NCBI RefSeq assembly: GCF_001458775.1
Contig: NZ_CZPZ01000013.1
Span: forward strand, 26,246 to 90,245
Reading direction: 5' to 3'
DNA from: Candidatus Nitrospira nitrificans
Lineage (GTDB): Bacteria > Nitrospirota > Nitrospiria > Nitrospirales > Nitrospiraceae
DNA: 64,000 nucleotides
Shown here one piece after another: positions 1 to 8,962 of the stretch (position 1 is the stretch's first letter; each line of letters starts with the position of its first letter). The notes beneath the pieces were generated by a model, which saw only the letters and a program-made list of their open reading frames with translations, was not told the origin of the DNA and made no database searches. Made by a program: the position numbers and the translations under genes.

Positions 1-1589
1 AGCCAATGCCCCACCGTGTAAACTACGCGAATCGGGAGATTTCGCTTGAGCAAGTCCTGCAACAGCTGAGGGATGCCGGCTTTCCGATTGGCGGGATCAG
101 CCATCATCGCCGCGAGAATGGCCTGCAACTGACCGGCTCCGGCGGCGGAGACTTTGAGAAAACCCATCCAGACTCCATGGGTGCTTTCCCTGGGCACCGT
201 ATTGCCTAATTGCTTGAGATAGATCCTGGCATTGAAGGCTTTCTTCGAATTCGGCAAGGAACATTCCGCAAAGCCGCCCAGGCGCGCATAACTGCTTTGG
301 TTCTGCCAATCGCTGTCCACGAAGATCACGAAGTCCTCTTTCTCCCGGCAGAGCGCCTCAGGGATGTACGTATTGAACAGCACGTCGCCGTAGGAAATGA
401 TCAGATCTTTGGCCTGGCCCTTCTGTGCGCGCAGGGCTTTATGCAGCGAGTCGAGCTCGCCGGTGTCGGCAAAGTCATCGTTGTCGAGATAGGTCAGGTT
501 CGGCAGCGTCACCGCCTCCTTCTTATAACCACGGACGACCGTGATATCCTTGATCCCCACGGCATTATAGGCGTCCACGATGTGGGCAAGAATCGGCGTC
601 CCCTGTATTTTCACCATCGTCTTGGGCTGGTGTTCCGTCAGTTCCCGGAGTTCTTCGCCACGAGAGGCGGCCAATACGATAGCGCGGGTGTTTTCGGCGC
701 CTCTGGGAAGATAACGATCTTCGGCATCTTGCAGTTCTGCGGCATTTTGTAGGCGGAAGATTTCAGAAACCGGCGCGACCTTGTCTTCGATGGAGAGCAG
801 GTGCTCCTGCTCCTTTAATGTCCGCGCGGTTTTCTGCATCGCGGTCACGGCGGATCGCAGCATATGGTTCGCCCAAATCACCATCGCAAATCCATGCTGC
901 CGAAACACATCGGTCGGCGTGGCGTAATATTTGGTCGGAACGATCACAACGGGACATCGGTTTCCCCATTCCTGCTTGAACGCTAGGATCTCATCCGGCA
1001 CCGACAAGGCGCTATGAATGAGGATGCCGTCCGCGCCTGCCTGACGATACGCCTCGGCTCGGCGGAGAGCTTCCGCCAATCCCCACCCGCAAATGAAGGC
1101 TTCCACTCTCGCGATAATGCAAAAGTCAGGATCGGTTTGAGCATCTTTCCCGGCTTTGATCTTGCCGCAAAACTCTTGCATGTCCGCCATGGGCTGAGCG
1201 TCCCCCTTGATGAAACTATTCGTCTTGGGGAACAGCTTGTCTTCGATGCAAACCGCCGCAATGCGACGCTGCTCAAGCTTGCGGACCAGACGCTGCATGT
1301 TATTGAAGTTGCCGTATCCCGTATCACCGTCGAGAAGAATGGGAATCGTGGCCGCATCGGACATGAATTCCAGATTCTCCAGAACTTGAGTCCAGCTGGC
1401 TTCGTTGTTGTCACGGACACCGAATTGGGCCGAGATAGACAGGCCGCTGGCCCAAATGCCTCGAAAGCCGGCTTCTTGAACGATCTTCGCGCTGAGACCG
1501 TTATGCGCTTCGCAGATGAATTCCAACTGCTCCGACAAGAGGAGCTTCCTAAATTGGCTCGATGATGTGAGGGGTGGTGTAGAACTCAT
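1..1589 (-). CDS. pepM: Phosphoenolpyruvate mutase fused to a nucleotidyltransferase (C-terminus cut by window edge)
   Basis: Phosphoenolpyruvate mutase makes phosphonopyruvate from PEP, the C-P bond-forming entry step of phosphonate biosynthesis. The ATG at 1587-1589 has AGGAG eight bases upstream, and the frame stays open for 529 codons to the window edge. Residues 87-97 read [11 protein letters not shown], and residues 116-125 read [10 protein letters not shown], the EDK-x5-NS signature that separates true PEP mutases from isocitrate-lyase-like relatives. From about residue 302 a second domain resembles MobA/LicC-type nucleotidyltransferases ([12 protein letters not shown], then PKTMVKIQG, and ISYGD further on). 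Its glycine-rich loop is AASRG rather than the usual AAGxG. In other bacteria such fused domains are linked to CMP activation of 2-aminoethylphosphonate. No decarboxylase or transaminase for that route is visible, and it may lie to the left. The mutase call is firm; the second activity is inferred. Confidence 0.93.
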   Translation of the reverse strand, partial: MSSTPPLTSSSQFRKLLLSEQLEFICEAHNGLSAKIVQEAGFRGIWASGLSISAQFGVRDNNEASWTQVLENLEFMSDAATIPILLDGDTGYGNFNNMQRLVRKLEQRRIAAVCIEDKLFPKTNSFIKGDAQPMADMQEFCGKIKAGKDAQTDPDFCIIARVEAFICGWGLAEALRRAEAYRQAGADGILIHSALSVPDEILAFKQEWGNRCPVVIVPTKYYATPTDVFRQHGFAMVIWANHMLRSAVTAMQKTARTLKEQEHLLSIEDKVAPVSEIFRLQNAAELQDAEDRYLPRGAENTRAIVLAASRGEELRELTEHQPKTMVKIQGTPILAHIVDAYNAVGIKDITVVRGYKKEAVTLPNLTYLDNDDFADTGELDSLHKALRAQKGQAKDLIISYGDVLFNTYIPEALCREKEDFVIFVDSDWQNQSSYARLGGFAECSLPNSKKAFNARIYLKQLGNTVPRESTHGVWMGFLKVSAAGAGQLQAILAAMMADPANRKAGIPQLLQDLLKRNLPIRVVYTVGHW

Positions 1590-1914
1590 GGAATCTTCTC
1601 CTGGTTCTCGCCGACACGGTTCGAAACAGATGCCCATGCGGTGCGCTCATTCGCCGCAGAGAATACCCTATTCCCCCGAAGAAATCTTCCTGCCTTCGAG
1701 AACCGTTTAACGTACAACACAAGAAGCGCCGGATAACACGAGAAAGGAACACGCACAGCGGAAGGTTGAAAAGAATGGTTGGACTGAGCCTGTTCCGTCC
1801 CGACAAAGACAACCTTGGGGCGGCTTTTCCATTTCAATTCTAGAGACAACCATCCGTTGTTTCGCTATGATGGAACTGGGTTTGCAACTCACTCATAATC
1901 AAAGGAGATTCCGC
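1590..1914. other. Intergenic region between divergent pepM and psiF-like genes
   Basis: This 325-base stretch separates two divergently transcribed genes. I see no credible coding sequence; the short open frames on both strands lack ribosome sites and recognisable products. It holds the AGGAG ribosome site of pepM at 1598-1602, a candidate plus-strand promoter at 1843-1871 and the AAAGGAG ribosome site of the psiF-like gene at 1901-1907. Confidence 0.6.
1843..1871 (+). promoter_or_regulatory. Candidate sigma-70-type promoter for the psiF-like gene
   Basis: GAGACA (1843-1848) matches the -35 consensus at four of six positions. A 17-base spacer follows, then TATGAT (1866-1871), five of six matches to the -10 consensus. 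Transcription would start near 1878, leaving a leader of about 37 bases that includes the AAAGGAG ribosome site. This rests on pattern matching only. Confidence 0.4.
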
Positions 1915-2235
1915 ATGCGGACCGCAATCCGTGCTCTCACCGTGACGCTGTTTGTGCTTAGCCTTGGAGCGACCCCATACGCCGTCGCCGCACCTCAACA
2001 GCAGAACAAGATGAAGGCCTGCAACGAGCGGGCGAACGCGAAGGGGTTTGGTGAAGGAAAGGGAGACGAGCGGAAGGAGTTTATGAAGGACTGTCTCTCC
2101 GCCAAGCCGGAGAAAGACGGGGGCGGGAAGGACTCTCAGCAGAATAAGATGAAGACGTGCAATAAAGAGGCGGGCGAGAAGAAGCTGAAGGGTGATGAGC
2201 GGAAGCAATTCATGAGCGAGTGTCTCTCGAATTAA
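1915..2235 (+). CDS. Small secreted protein with two PsiF repeats
   Basis: A 106-residue protein of unknown function in the PsiF family, named after a phosphate-starvation-inducible E. coli protein. The ATG at 1915 is chosen because AAAGGAG lies seven bases upstream; the frame is also open to 1867 without a better start. Residues 1 to about 26 form a typical signal peptide (basic start, hydrophobic core, AVAA cleavage region), so the mature protein should be periplasmic. It then carries two copies of a lysine-rich repeat, QQNKMKACNERA..FMKDCLS and QQNKMKTCNKEA..FMSECLS, each with two cysteines that could form a disulphide. It is the only plus-strand gene in the window and has its own promoter and a downstream hairpin, so it is expressed separately from its neighbours. 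Confidence 0.85.
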   Translation: MRTAIRALTVTLFVLSLGATPYAVAAPQQQNKMKACNERANAKGFGEGKGDERKEFMKDCLSAKPEKDGGGKDSQQNKMKTCNKEAGEKKLKGDERKQFMSECLSN

Positions 2236-2242
2236 CAACGTG

Positions 2243-2278
2243 CCATCCCCGGTTCGGCGTGAGCTGCGCCGGGGATGG
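2243..2278. terminator. Hairpin between convergent genes, possible terminator
   Basis: A perfect 10-base stem, CCATCCCCGG (2243-2252) and CCGGGGATGG (2269-2278), encloses a 16-base loop. It starts eight bases after the stop of the psiF-like gene and lies downstream of cysE, which converges on it. No T-run follows on either strand, so it is not a classic intrinsic terminator; its position still suggests a bidirectional transcription end or mRNA-stabilising hairpin. Confidence 0.5.
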
Positions 2279-2342
2279 ACGCCTACACCGCAGTCGGTAC
2301 GCCACGGAAATAGGAAGGGCACCAATCGGGATAGTTGCCCGG

Positions 2343-2981
2343 TCAGGCGCTCTGGTCGTCGACTTTCTTGCGGAGTTCGATCAATTCCTGCTCCAACGCG
2401 ATGAAGCGATCGCTGATGGGGTCCGGCAAATCGACCTGGTCCATCGTCGCATCCGGCAGCCGTTCGCCCAGGGATTTGATCACACGACCAGGGACACCGA
2501 TTACCGTCGAATTGGGGGGAACATTCTTCAACACGACGGAATTGGCCCCAATCTTGACGTTGTCCCCGATCGTAATTCCCCCCAAGATCTTGGCCCCGGC
2601 CCCAACCACCACATGGTTGCCCAACGTTGGATGCCGTTTCCCACGTTCCTTGCCTGTCCCTCCCAACGTCACGCCCTGAAAGAGCGTCACATAATCACCG
2701 ATTTCCGCCGTTTCCCCGATCACCACTCCCATCCCATGGTCGATGAAAAAGCCCGTTCCGATCTTGGCGGAAGGATGGATCTCCACACCCGTTACCCACC
2801 GGGCCAACTGAGAAATAATCCGCGGCAGGATCGGAACATTATTGGCCTTGAGCCAGTGCGCGATGCGATAGGCCAGCAGCGCATGGAAACCGGCATACGT
2901 CAGGATCACTTCCAGCTTGCTCGTGGCCGCTGGATCTCGATCGAAGACGGCTCGTAAATCCTGTTTGATGATGTCAAACAT
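2343..2981 (-). CDS. cysE: Serine O-acetyltransferase
   Basis: Transfers acetyl from acetyl-CoA to L-serine, the first step of cysteine synthesis, in the cytoplasm. About 212 residues from the ATG at 2981; a TTG start at 2993 would add four. An N-terminal helical part ([18 protein letters not shown]) is followed by left-handed beta-helix hexapeptide repeats. Family hallmarks are visible: the Asp-His of the active site in [12 protein letters not shown], then [19 protein letters not shown] and the repeat run [16 protein letters not shown]. The length fits the short bacterial form rather than the longer enterobacterial CysE. It lies 120 bases downstream of ispF in the same direction. The C-terminal tail (LDRF-type, ending KKVDDQSA) does not show the classic isoleucine used to dock cysteine synthase. 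Confidence 0.93.
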   Translation of the reverse strand: MFDIIKQDLRAVFDRDPAATSKLEVILTYAGFHALLAYRIAHWLKANNVPILPRIISQLARWVTGVEIHPSAKIGTGFFIDHGMGVVIGETAEIGDYVTLFQGVTLGGTGKERGKRHPTLGNHVVVGAGAKILGGITIGDNVKIGANSVVLKNVPPNSTVIGVPGRVIKSLGERLPDATMDQVDLPDPISDRFIALEQELIELRKKVDDQSA

Positions 2982-3101
2982 GCCGGCCAGCAAGTTGGAA
3001 CGGACGGACGCGGGAAGATAAAACTCTGCCGGCGTTCATCAGGTCCTGTAATCGGTCGTCAAGATCGACCATACGTTTGTCGCTTGCGAACTCCAAAACC
3101 T

Positions 3102-3575
3102 TCAGACTGGTTCGATCACACACACCGCATGCGCGATCATTGCCTCTTCATGTCCCACCGCATCCAGTCCCTCTCCGCTCTTCACCTTGACATTGACCAG
3201 GCCGGGATCGATCCGGGCTGTCTCCGCTATTTTCTTCTGCATTGCCGGAAGATATGGGCCAAGCCGAGGAGCTTGGGCCACTATCACGGTATCGATGTTG
3301 CCCACCCGATACCTCTTCGCGCTCAGCTTTTCCATCACATCTTCCAATAGTTTCAAGCTGGAGATCCCCTTGTACTTGGGGTCGGAGCTTGGATAGTGCC
3401 GGCCGAGATCGCCCTCCCCCATCGCCCCCAATAAGGCATCGCACACCGCATGGACAAGGACGTCGGAATCGGAATGGCCGAGCAATCCCTTGGTGTGTGG
3501 AACCTCAATTCCTCCCAAGATCAATTTACGGTCCGGCCCAAGCGGATGGACATCGTAGCCATAACCGATACGCAT
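3102..3575 (-). CDS. ispF: 2-C-methyl-D-erythritol 2,4-cyclodiphosphate synthase
   Basis: Cyclises CDP-methylerythritol 2-phosphate to MEcPP with loss of CMP, the fifth step of the non-mevalonate isoprenoid pathway. The 157-residue product from the ATG at 3575 has the normal family length; an upstream in-frame ATG at 3599 would add eight residues that homologues lack. The metal ligands are present as D8 and H10 (GYDVHPLG) and H42 in the HAVCDALLGA segment. The substrate-loop sequence GLLGHSDSD and the GEGDLGRHYP motif are also seen. It follows ispD by 79 bases, the common ispDF order, so the two are probably co-transcribed. Nothing unusual is seen. Confidence 0.96.
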   Translation of the reverse strand: MRIGYGYDVHPLGPDRKLILGGIEVPHTKGLLGHSDSDVLVHAVCDALLGAMGEGDLGRHYPSSDPKYKGISSLKLLEDVMEKLSAKRYRVGNIDTVIVAQAPRLGPYLPAMQKKIAETARIDPGLVNVKVKSGEGLDAVGHEEAMIAHAVCVIEPV

Positions 3576-3654
3576 AATGTTCCTTTCGTGCTTGGTCAAT
3601 AGCCGCTCGTCAACGGTTCGGTCTTGTGTATTTCCAGTGACGGATGACCAATGA

Positions 3655-4362
3655 CTACTGACCGCTCTTTGATCGCGCCGCTAAAATCGCTTCGCCGATC
3701 ACCATGTCTTCAGGCCTCGTCACCTTGATATTTTCGCCGCTTCCCTCGACGACGGACACAGGATGTCCGGCCCATTCGAGAAGATAGGCATCGTCAGTGG
3801 CGCGAATCCCTTCCGCATGGGCCTTCCTATGGGCGGCCAGCAACCAGTCGCGACGGAAGGCTTGCGGGGTCTGCGCCAGCCACAATGACTGCCGATCAAT
3901 CGTGCGCTCGATGACATGGTCGGCCCCCACTTGCTTGACGGTATCCTTCATGGGTAGGGCGATGATCGCCGCTCCCTTAGCCCGTGCCGCCTTCACCACC
4001 CCTTCCACCATCTGCTCTGTGAGAAACGGACGAACCGCATCATGCACCAACACTACATCGACGTCGGCATGGACAGCCTCAAGCGCATGCCGGACGGAGT
4101 CTTGCCGCTCATGTCCTCCCGGCACCACTTTTGTCACTTTGGTAAAGTGATGCTTCGCCACGACTTCTTGGAGGCAATAGTCCATCTCGTTCTGGGGAAC
4201 CGCTAGGATGATTTCATTGATGATGGAAGAGGCTTGAAGCACACGCAGCGAATGGAGCACGAGCGGTTGACCGCCGAGGGCGAGAAATTGTTTGGGAACC
4301 GCGCCGCCCATGCGAAGGCCCCGTCCGGCGGCAGGGACGAGGGCGACAGTGCGAGTGTTCAC
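3655..4362 (-). CDS. ispD: 2-C-methyl-D-erythritol 4-phosphate cytidylyltransferase
   Basis: Transfers CMP from CTP to methylerythritol 4-phosphate in the MEP pathway. The 235-residue protein starts with GTG at 4362. The glycine-rich CTP-binding loop with its catalytic Arg and Lys is seen as AAGRGLRMGGAVPKQF (residues 11-26), and the HDAVRPF motif is at 107-113. TDDAYLLEW and SGENIKVTRPEDM near the C-terminus also match the family. It lies immediately upstream of ispF in the same direction, giving the standard ispDF pair. The 163-base spacer before it contains a degenerate AACGTTGAACGTGAACC string of the kind seen elsewhere in this window. Confidence 0.96.
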   Translation of the reverse strand: MNTRTVALVPAAGRGLRMGGAVPKQFLALGGQPLVLHSLRVLQASSIINEIILAVPQNEMDYCLQEVVAKHHFTKVTKVVPGGHERQDSVRHALEAVHADVDVVLVHDAVRPFLTEQMVEGVVKAARAKGAAIIALPMKDTVKQVGADHVIERTIDRQSLWLAQTPQAFRRDWLLAAHRKAHAEGIRATDDAYLLEWAGHPVSVVEGSGENIKVTRPEDMVIGEAILAARSKSGQ

Positions 4363-4525
4363 GAGCAGAAACTAAGCTACCTTTCCCATCGTGTCGAGCT
4401 TAACCCTATTCATGACGGCTCGTTCCTAAGTTCCAGGTTCACGTTCAACGTTTCAAGCTGGGGACTGACCACAAACCTGAACATGAAACCGTTGGCCGGC
4501 TGCAGAAGGGTTCTAACTAATGTAG

Positions 4526-6076
4526 CTAAGGACGAAGCGTGAGGTAGATCGTCCGCCCTTGCCGTTTCAGCAAGAGCAAGACCGCTTGATCCTTCGGCAA
4601 CTTGCCGGCGATCCGCTCAAACACCTTGACCGACGTCACCGCTTGACGATTCACTTCAAGGACGATATCGCCCTCCCGAACACCCAATTCTTCGGCCGTA
4701 CTGCCGGGCTTGACCCGAACAATCACCACGCCCCGTTCGCTGGATTTGAGCCCATACCGGCCCGCTAATTCTTCCGTGAGATCTCGCACATCGAGGCTGG
4801 AGAGTATTCCCGTCGGCATCGCTGAATCCCCTCCATCGTCCTCGCCGGTTTGTGACATCGACTTAGGCTGCTCAACGATGGTGAGATCGATGATTTTCGG
4901 TTTCTTGTCTCGAATAAGTTTCACCGCCACTTTCTTTCCGACCGGAGTCTGAGCCACAGCGTTGCGCAAGTGCGTCGGCGAATCCATCGGCTTGCCGTCA
5001 TACTCCACGATCACATCGGCTCGCTCGAATCCCGCTTTTTTCGCCGGGCTGTCGTCCATCACATCGCTGACGAGCACACCCTTGGTCTCCGTAATCCCGA
5101 ATTGAGAGGCCAACTCCGGTGTCAGCTCCTGAATGGAGACCCCAAGCCACCCACGAACGACTTTTCCGGTCTGTACGAGTTGGCCCATAATGGATTGAGC
5201 CATATTGCTCGGAACGGCGAAACCGATCCCCATGTTGCCGCCGCTCTGACTGAATATCGCGGTGTTGATGCCCACCAGCTCTCCCCGCACGTTGACCAAG
5301 GCCCCACCGGAGTTCCCGGGATTGATGGCTGCATCCGTCTGGATGAAATCTTCGTACTCGGCGATGCCGGCCGCTCGCCCAAGGGCGCTGACAATCCCCA
5401 AGGTGACGGTCTGTGTCAGTCCGAACGGATTCCCGACGGCCAGGACAAACTCCCCGACTTCCAGTTTGTCCGAATCGGCCCAGGCGACGGTCGGAAGCCC
5501 CGTCGCGTCGATCTTCACGACGGCCACATCGGTCTTCGGATCGGTGCCGATCAGCTTCGCCTTGAATTCGCGCTTGTCGGACAGCGTGACACGAATTTCA
5601 TCCGCCTTGCCGACCACATGGTTATTGGTGATGATGAGTCCGTTCGATTCGACGATCACACCGGACCCCAAACCCCGTTCTTTTCGTTCTTTCGGGTGTT
5701 CAAACTTCCGGAAAAACTCGTCGCCGAAAAATTTTCTAAACAAGGGGTCATCCAGCGGCGCCGTGCCGGACCCTTCCGAACGTCCGCTTTTCGTCGCATA
5801 AATATTCACCACTGCCGGTTTCACCGACTTGGCAATATCCACGAACGTTTGATTGCTCCCGCTGAGGACGGGCTGGGGAGCGGTCGAGACCGGTCTGGCG
5901 CTGGGAGCAGGCGGAGCCACCGAAGCGGAATCGGGGACCGCATATCCCGTCGGCAACCAGCCGAGGTCTGACGCTATCACAAGCCCGATGATGATCCCGA
6001 CCGTCAATAAGCTTGCGGCAACAAGCCAGCTCCTGGTTCCTTGAGGCGGTTTCTTTTCAAAATCGACCTGATTCAT
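4526..6076 (-). CDS. degP: DegP/HtrA-type periplasmic serine protease with two PDZ domains
   Basis: A membrane-anchored or exported quality-control protease that degrades or holds misfolded envelope proteins. Of 516 residues, 17-38 form a single hydrophobic segment (signal or anchor), followed by a Pro/Ser/Ala-rich linker. The trypsin-like domain shows a complete catalytic triad: H153 (TNNHVV), D183 (KTDVAVVK) and S256 in NPGNSGGAL. Two PDZ domains follow, roughly residues 300-395 and 420-515, the layout of DegP/DegQ rather than single-PDZ DegS. The motif SGVIVESNGLIITNNHVV is typical. It is transcribed towards ispD and lies 35 bases downstream of the aldolase gene. No heat-shock promoter is evident in that short gap, so it is probably read from further upstream. 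Confidence 0.95.
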   Translation of the reverse strand: MNQVDFEKKPPQGTRSWLVAASLLTVGIIIGLVIASDLGWLPTGYAVPDSASVAPPAPSARPVSTAPQPVLSGSNQTFVDIAKSVKPAVVNIYATKSGRSEGSGTAPLDDPLFRKFFGDEFFRKFEHPKERKERGLGSGVIVESNGLIITNNHVVGKADEIRVTLSDKREFKAKLIGTDPKTDVAVVKIDATGLPTVAWADSDKLEVGEFVLAVGNPFGLTQTVTLGIVSALGRAAGIAEYEDFIQTDAAINPGNSGGALVNVRGELVGINTAIFSQSGGNMGIGFAVPSNMAQSIMGQLVQTGKVVRGWLGVSIQELTPELASQFGITETKGVLVSDVMDDSPAKKAGFERADVIVEYDGKPMDSPTHLRNAVAQTPVGKKVAVKLIRDKKPKIIDLTIVEQPKSMSQTGEDDGGDSAMPTGILSSLDVRDLTEELAGRYGLKSSERGVVIVRVKPGSTAEELGVREGDIVLEVNRQAVTSVKVFERIAGKLPKDQAVLLLLKRQGRTIYLTLRP

Positions 6077-6111
6077 CGTGGCGATCGCTCTTCTATGCGT
6101 TCAGCCGGTGA

Positions 6112-7035
6112 CTACTGGATCTCGCCGGCATAAATTCCCATGATGGTGCGGAGAAACTTGACGGCCTCCGCCTTCGGCCGCTGGAATGAGTTTCGACCGA
6201 TGATGGAACCGAAGCCACCGCCGTCTCGAATGGCCCGAGCTTCTTCGAATACGTTCGCGTCCTCGCTCTTGGCCCCGCCGGAAAAGATGACGATCCGCCG
6301 GCCGTCGAATGAACTCTGGACGACGTGCTTCACCCGCTCCGCCAGCGTCTTGATCGGAATTTGCGTCGATTCATACACCTTCTTGGCGGCAGCCTGCTCC
6401 AAATGCGCGCTCGGCAATTTGACCTTGATGATGTGCGCGCCCAACTGCGCCGCAATTTGCGCCGCATACGCGACCACATCAATGGCCGTCTCACCTTCTT
6501 TGCTCAACACCGATCCGCGAGGATAGGACCATACGACCACGGCCAGGCCACTGTCTTTCGCTTCCTCGGCGATCATTTGCAATTGCTCATACATGGCATT
6601 GCAATGGGAAGAACCGGGATAGATCGTGAACCCGACGGCGGAGCAACCCAGCCGAAGGGCATCCCTCACACTACCGGTCACCGACGGCAACGGATCCTTC
6701 TCGTCATGCAACACGTCGTGATTGTTCAACTTCAGGATGAGGGGGATCTGCCCGGCGAACTCGCCGGCTCCGGCTTCCAGAAACCCTAGCGGGGCGGCAT
6801 AGGCATTACATCCGGCATCGATCGCGAGTTGAAAGTGATAATGGGGATTGTAGCCGGGTGGATTCGGCGCAAAACTCCTCGCCGGCCCATGTTCGAATCC
6901 CTGATCGACCGGCAGAATGACTAACTTGCCGGTCCCTGCCAACTTACCGGCCCGCAGCAATCGCGCGATGTTGGTCTTGGTTCCCGCATTATCGCTCCCG
7001 TACCAACTCAGAATTTCCTGAACCCGGTCTCTCAT
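6112..7035 (-). CDS. Class I fructose-bisphosphate aldolase
   Basis: Cleaves or forms fructose 1,6-bisphosphate through a lysine Schiff base, without a metal. The ATG at 7035 is chosen because GGGAGGGGAG sits just upstream; an in-frame ATG at 7068 would add 11 unlikely residues. The 307-residue protein belongs to the DhnA/FbaB-like bacterial class I family: LPVDQGFEHGPARSF (41-55) and GYNPHYHFQLAIDAGCNAYA are characteristic. The Schiff-base lysine should be one of those in HIIKVKLPS (K204 or K206). The next gene upstream is fructose-1,6-bisphosphatase, 43 bases away in the same direction. The two together form a gluconeogenic module that could feed hexose phosphate to the phosphomannomutase encoded nearby. 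Confidence 0.92.
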   Translation of the reverse strand: MRDRVQEILSWYGSDNAGTKTNIARLLRAGKLAGTGKLVILPVDQGFEHGPARSFAPNPPGYNPHYHFQLAIDAGCNAYAAPLGFLEAGAGEFAGQIPLILKLNNHDVLHDEKDPLPSVTGSVRDALRLGCSAVGFTIYPGSSHCNAMYEQLQMIAEEAKDSGLAVVVWSYPRGSVLSKEGETAIDVVAYAAQIAAQLGAHIIKVKLPSAHLEQAAAKKVYESTQIPIKTLAERVKHVVQSSFDGRRIVIFSGGAKSEDANVFEEARAIRDGGGFGSIIGRNSFQRPKAEAVKFLRTIMGIYAGEIQ

Positions 7036-7078
7036 AGCTCCCCTCCCAACAACATCACCATACCACATACATGAGCAT

Positions 7079-8083
7079 CTAGGCGTTCCCTTGAATGTAC
7101 GCCTCCGCTTGCTCGACGTCGCGGCGACTCCCGATGATCAACGGCACGCGCTGATGCAATTTCTTCGGCTCCACTTCTAAAATTCTCGATGTCCCCGTCG
7201 TGGCTTTCCCGCCGGCCTGTTCGACGACAAATGCCAGTGGATTCGCCTCATAGAGCAATCGCAGTTTCCCTTCCGGTTTATCGAGTTCCCCCGGATAGAG
7301 ATAGATCCCGCCTCCGAGCAACAGGCGATGCACGTCGGCCACCAAACAGCCGGAATACCGAGCGCTGTACGGGCGACCGGTCGCCTTGTCGCTCACTTTG
7401 AGCGAGTCCATATACTTCTTCGTTCCCGCCGACCACTTGTGGTAGTTCCCTTCATTGGCGGCGTAGACCCTGCCCTTTTCCGGAATCCTGATCCGCTCGT
7501 GCGACAGGAGATATTCCCCGATGTCGGGTTCGAGCGTAAATCCATACACGCCGTGCCCGACGGTATACACCAGCATGGTACTCGATCCGTACAACAGATA
7601 ACCGGCCGCGACCTGCTCCGTCCCCCGGCGGACCATTTCCCCGTCAGTGGGCAACCGATCGGTTCGGTCATACTTGAGCACGGAAAAAATGGCTCCCAGC
7701 GGCATATTGTTGTCCGTGTTAGAGGAACCATCGAGCGGATCGAAGAGCAGCATGTACTTACCGTGCGGCCAATTGCCTGGAAGCGAGATCGGTTTTTCCA
7801 TTTCTTCCGAAGCCAAGGCGCAGACATAGCCGCTATGTTGAAAGACTTTGACGAAGTCGTCGTTCGCGATGGCGTCCAGTTTCTTGACCGTTTCTCCCTG
7901 CACATTCGTATCGCCGGTCGTTCCAAGAATGTTGATCAATCCGGCACGCCGAAGATCTTGCGAAATGAGCTTGCCGACCAAACCAATCTGGGTCAATAAC
8001 CCGGAGAATTCCTCCGTCGCAGCTTGATGCGAGGCCTGATTCTGAATGATAAAACGGCTTAACGTAAGGGGAAATTCTCGCAT
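7079..8083 (-). CDS. fbp: Class I fructose-1,6-bisphosphatase
   Basis: Hydrolyses fructose 1,6-bisphosphate to fructose 6-phosphate in gluconeogenesis or the Calvin cycle. The start at 8083 (MREFPLTLSRF) gives 334 residues, the normal family length; the frame is open to 8206 but that would overlap the upstream gene. The metal-binding motifs are present: SEEME (92-96) and FDPLDGSSN (114-122). YPGELDKPEGKLRLLYEANP and VEQAGG near the C-terminus match the substrate-binding region. It lies between the DUF3108 gene (49-base gap) and the aldolase gene. In autotrophs this pair often serves carbon fixation as well as polysaccharide precursor supply; the window alone cannot tell which. Confidence 0.95.
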   Translation of the reverse strand: MREFPLTLSRFIIQNQASHQAATEEFSGLLTQIGLVGKLISQDLRRAGLINILGTTGDTNVQGETVKKLDAIANDDFVKVFQHSGYVCALASEEMEKPISLPGNWPHGKYMLLFDPLDGSSNTDNNMPLGAIFSVLKYDRTDRLPTDGEMVRRGTEQVAAGYLLYGSSTMLVYTVGHGVYGFTLEPDIGEYLLSHERIRIPEKGRVYAANEGNYHKWSAGTKKYMDSLKVSDKATGRPYSARYSGCLVADVHRLLLGGGIYLYPGELDKPEGKLRLLYEANPLAFVVEQAGGKATTGTSRILEVEPKKLHQRVPLIIGSRRDVEQAEAYIQGNA

Positions 8084-8132
8084 GACGACGCTCAGTATAG
8101 CGGGTTTGACCCGTGCGAACAACAATCGATGT

Positions 8133-8918
8133 TCAATACTCTTGCCGGACTGAGCTGATTTCCGGCAAGCCGTCGACCAGATCCGCGACGATTGATCCCA
8201 GCACAACCTTCGCCTTCATCCGGAGCGGAGTCTTCCGATCATCATTGGTGACCCAAACGCGGATGTTGCCCTGATTCATGAACAACCCATGGAACGGCAT
8301 GATCACCAGCACCCGGACCGTCTCCGCGATTCCCCATGCGCCTTCAATGGTCTCGATCGCCTCGACAAGAACCTCGACCGGCCGATTTTTCTTATCGTGA
8401 TACACATTCATTTTCACTGAGGCCCCGGGATTCGGCGGCAAGACCATCCGCGTATAGTACAAGCATGAAATGATATCCTGTGTCCCGGCTTGGATAGGGA
8501 GCGACTCCGTCGCCCCTCCCCTGACAGCCGTGACCGTGCCTTCTTTTTGATGGAAGACATACTCGATATCTTCCTTCTTTCGCCCTTCGCGCCGACGAAA
8601 GGTCATGTGGTCCGGAGCCAGGGTCTCCAAATCCAACTCCGACTCGACTCGATTATCCACCGGAAAGAACTTCGTGATGATCGGCGTCGAGCGCGCCGTC
8701 CCCACCAACTTGGCAACCGGTCGATCGTTCTGTCCCTCCATCTGAGCCACTTCCATCACGGCAATTGCGGCTGTCATGTTGAGCCAGGACACCTCATACG
8801 TCAGCCGTTCGCCGATCTGAAAAGGACGTTTCAGTTCACCTTGCGCGTGAGCTTCAATTGAACCGACAGGCAGGAACAGAAGCAGACAGACGGCCACAAT
8901 CTTGGCATAGCGGCACAT
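8133..8918 (-). CDS. Secreted DUF3108 family protein
   Basis: A protein of unknown biochemical function. From the ATG at 8918 it has 261 residues and begins with a signal peptide (CRYAKIVAVCLLLFLPVGS..AHA), so it should be exported to the periplasm. The body matches the DUF3108 pattern as I know it: RPFQIGERLTYEVSWLNM early on, then RVESELDLETLAPDHMTFRRREG and, later, AWGIAETVRVLVIMPFHGLF. The family is beta-rich and envelope-associated in other Gram-negatives. An upstream in-frame start at 8969 would overlap the phosphomannomutase stop by seven bases; I prefer 8918 because it puts the signal peptide at the N-terminus, although its ribosome site is weak. It sits between sugar-phosphate genes, which does not by itself explain its role. 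Confidence 0.8.
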   Translation of the reverse strand: MCRYAKIVAVCLLLFLPVGSIEAHAQGELKRPFQIGERLTYEVSWLNMTAAIAVMEVAQMEGQNDRPVAKLVGTARSTPIITKFFPVDNRVESELDLETLAPDHMTFRRREGRKKEDIEYVFHQKEGTVTAVRGGATESLPIQAGTQDIISCLYYTRMVLPPNPGASVKMNVYHDKKNRPVEVLVEAIETIEGAWGIAETVRVLVIMPFHGLFMNQGNIRVWVTNDDRKTPLRMKAKVVLGSIVADLVDGLPEISSVRQEY

Positions 8919-8962
8919 TCTGGAAACATCGGGAATTCGATCAGGCCAGGCCGTGGCAGACA

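Noticed and set aside
4970..5971. 333-codon plus-strand open frame opposite degP
   Set aside because: Shadow frame of a protease gene with an intact catalytic triad; no domain of its own.
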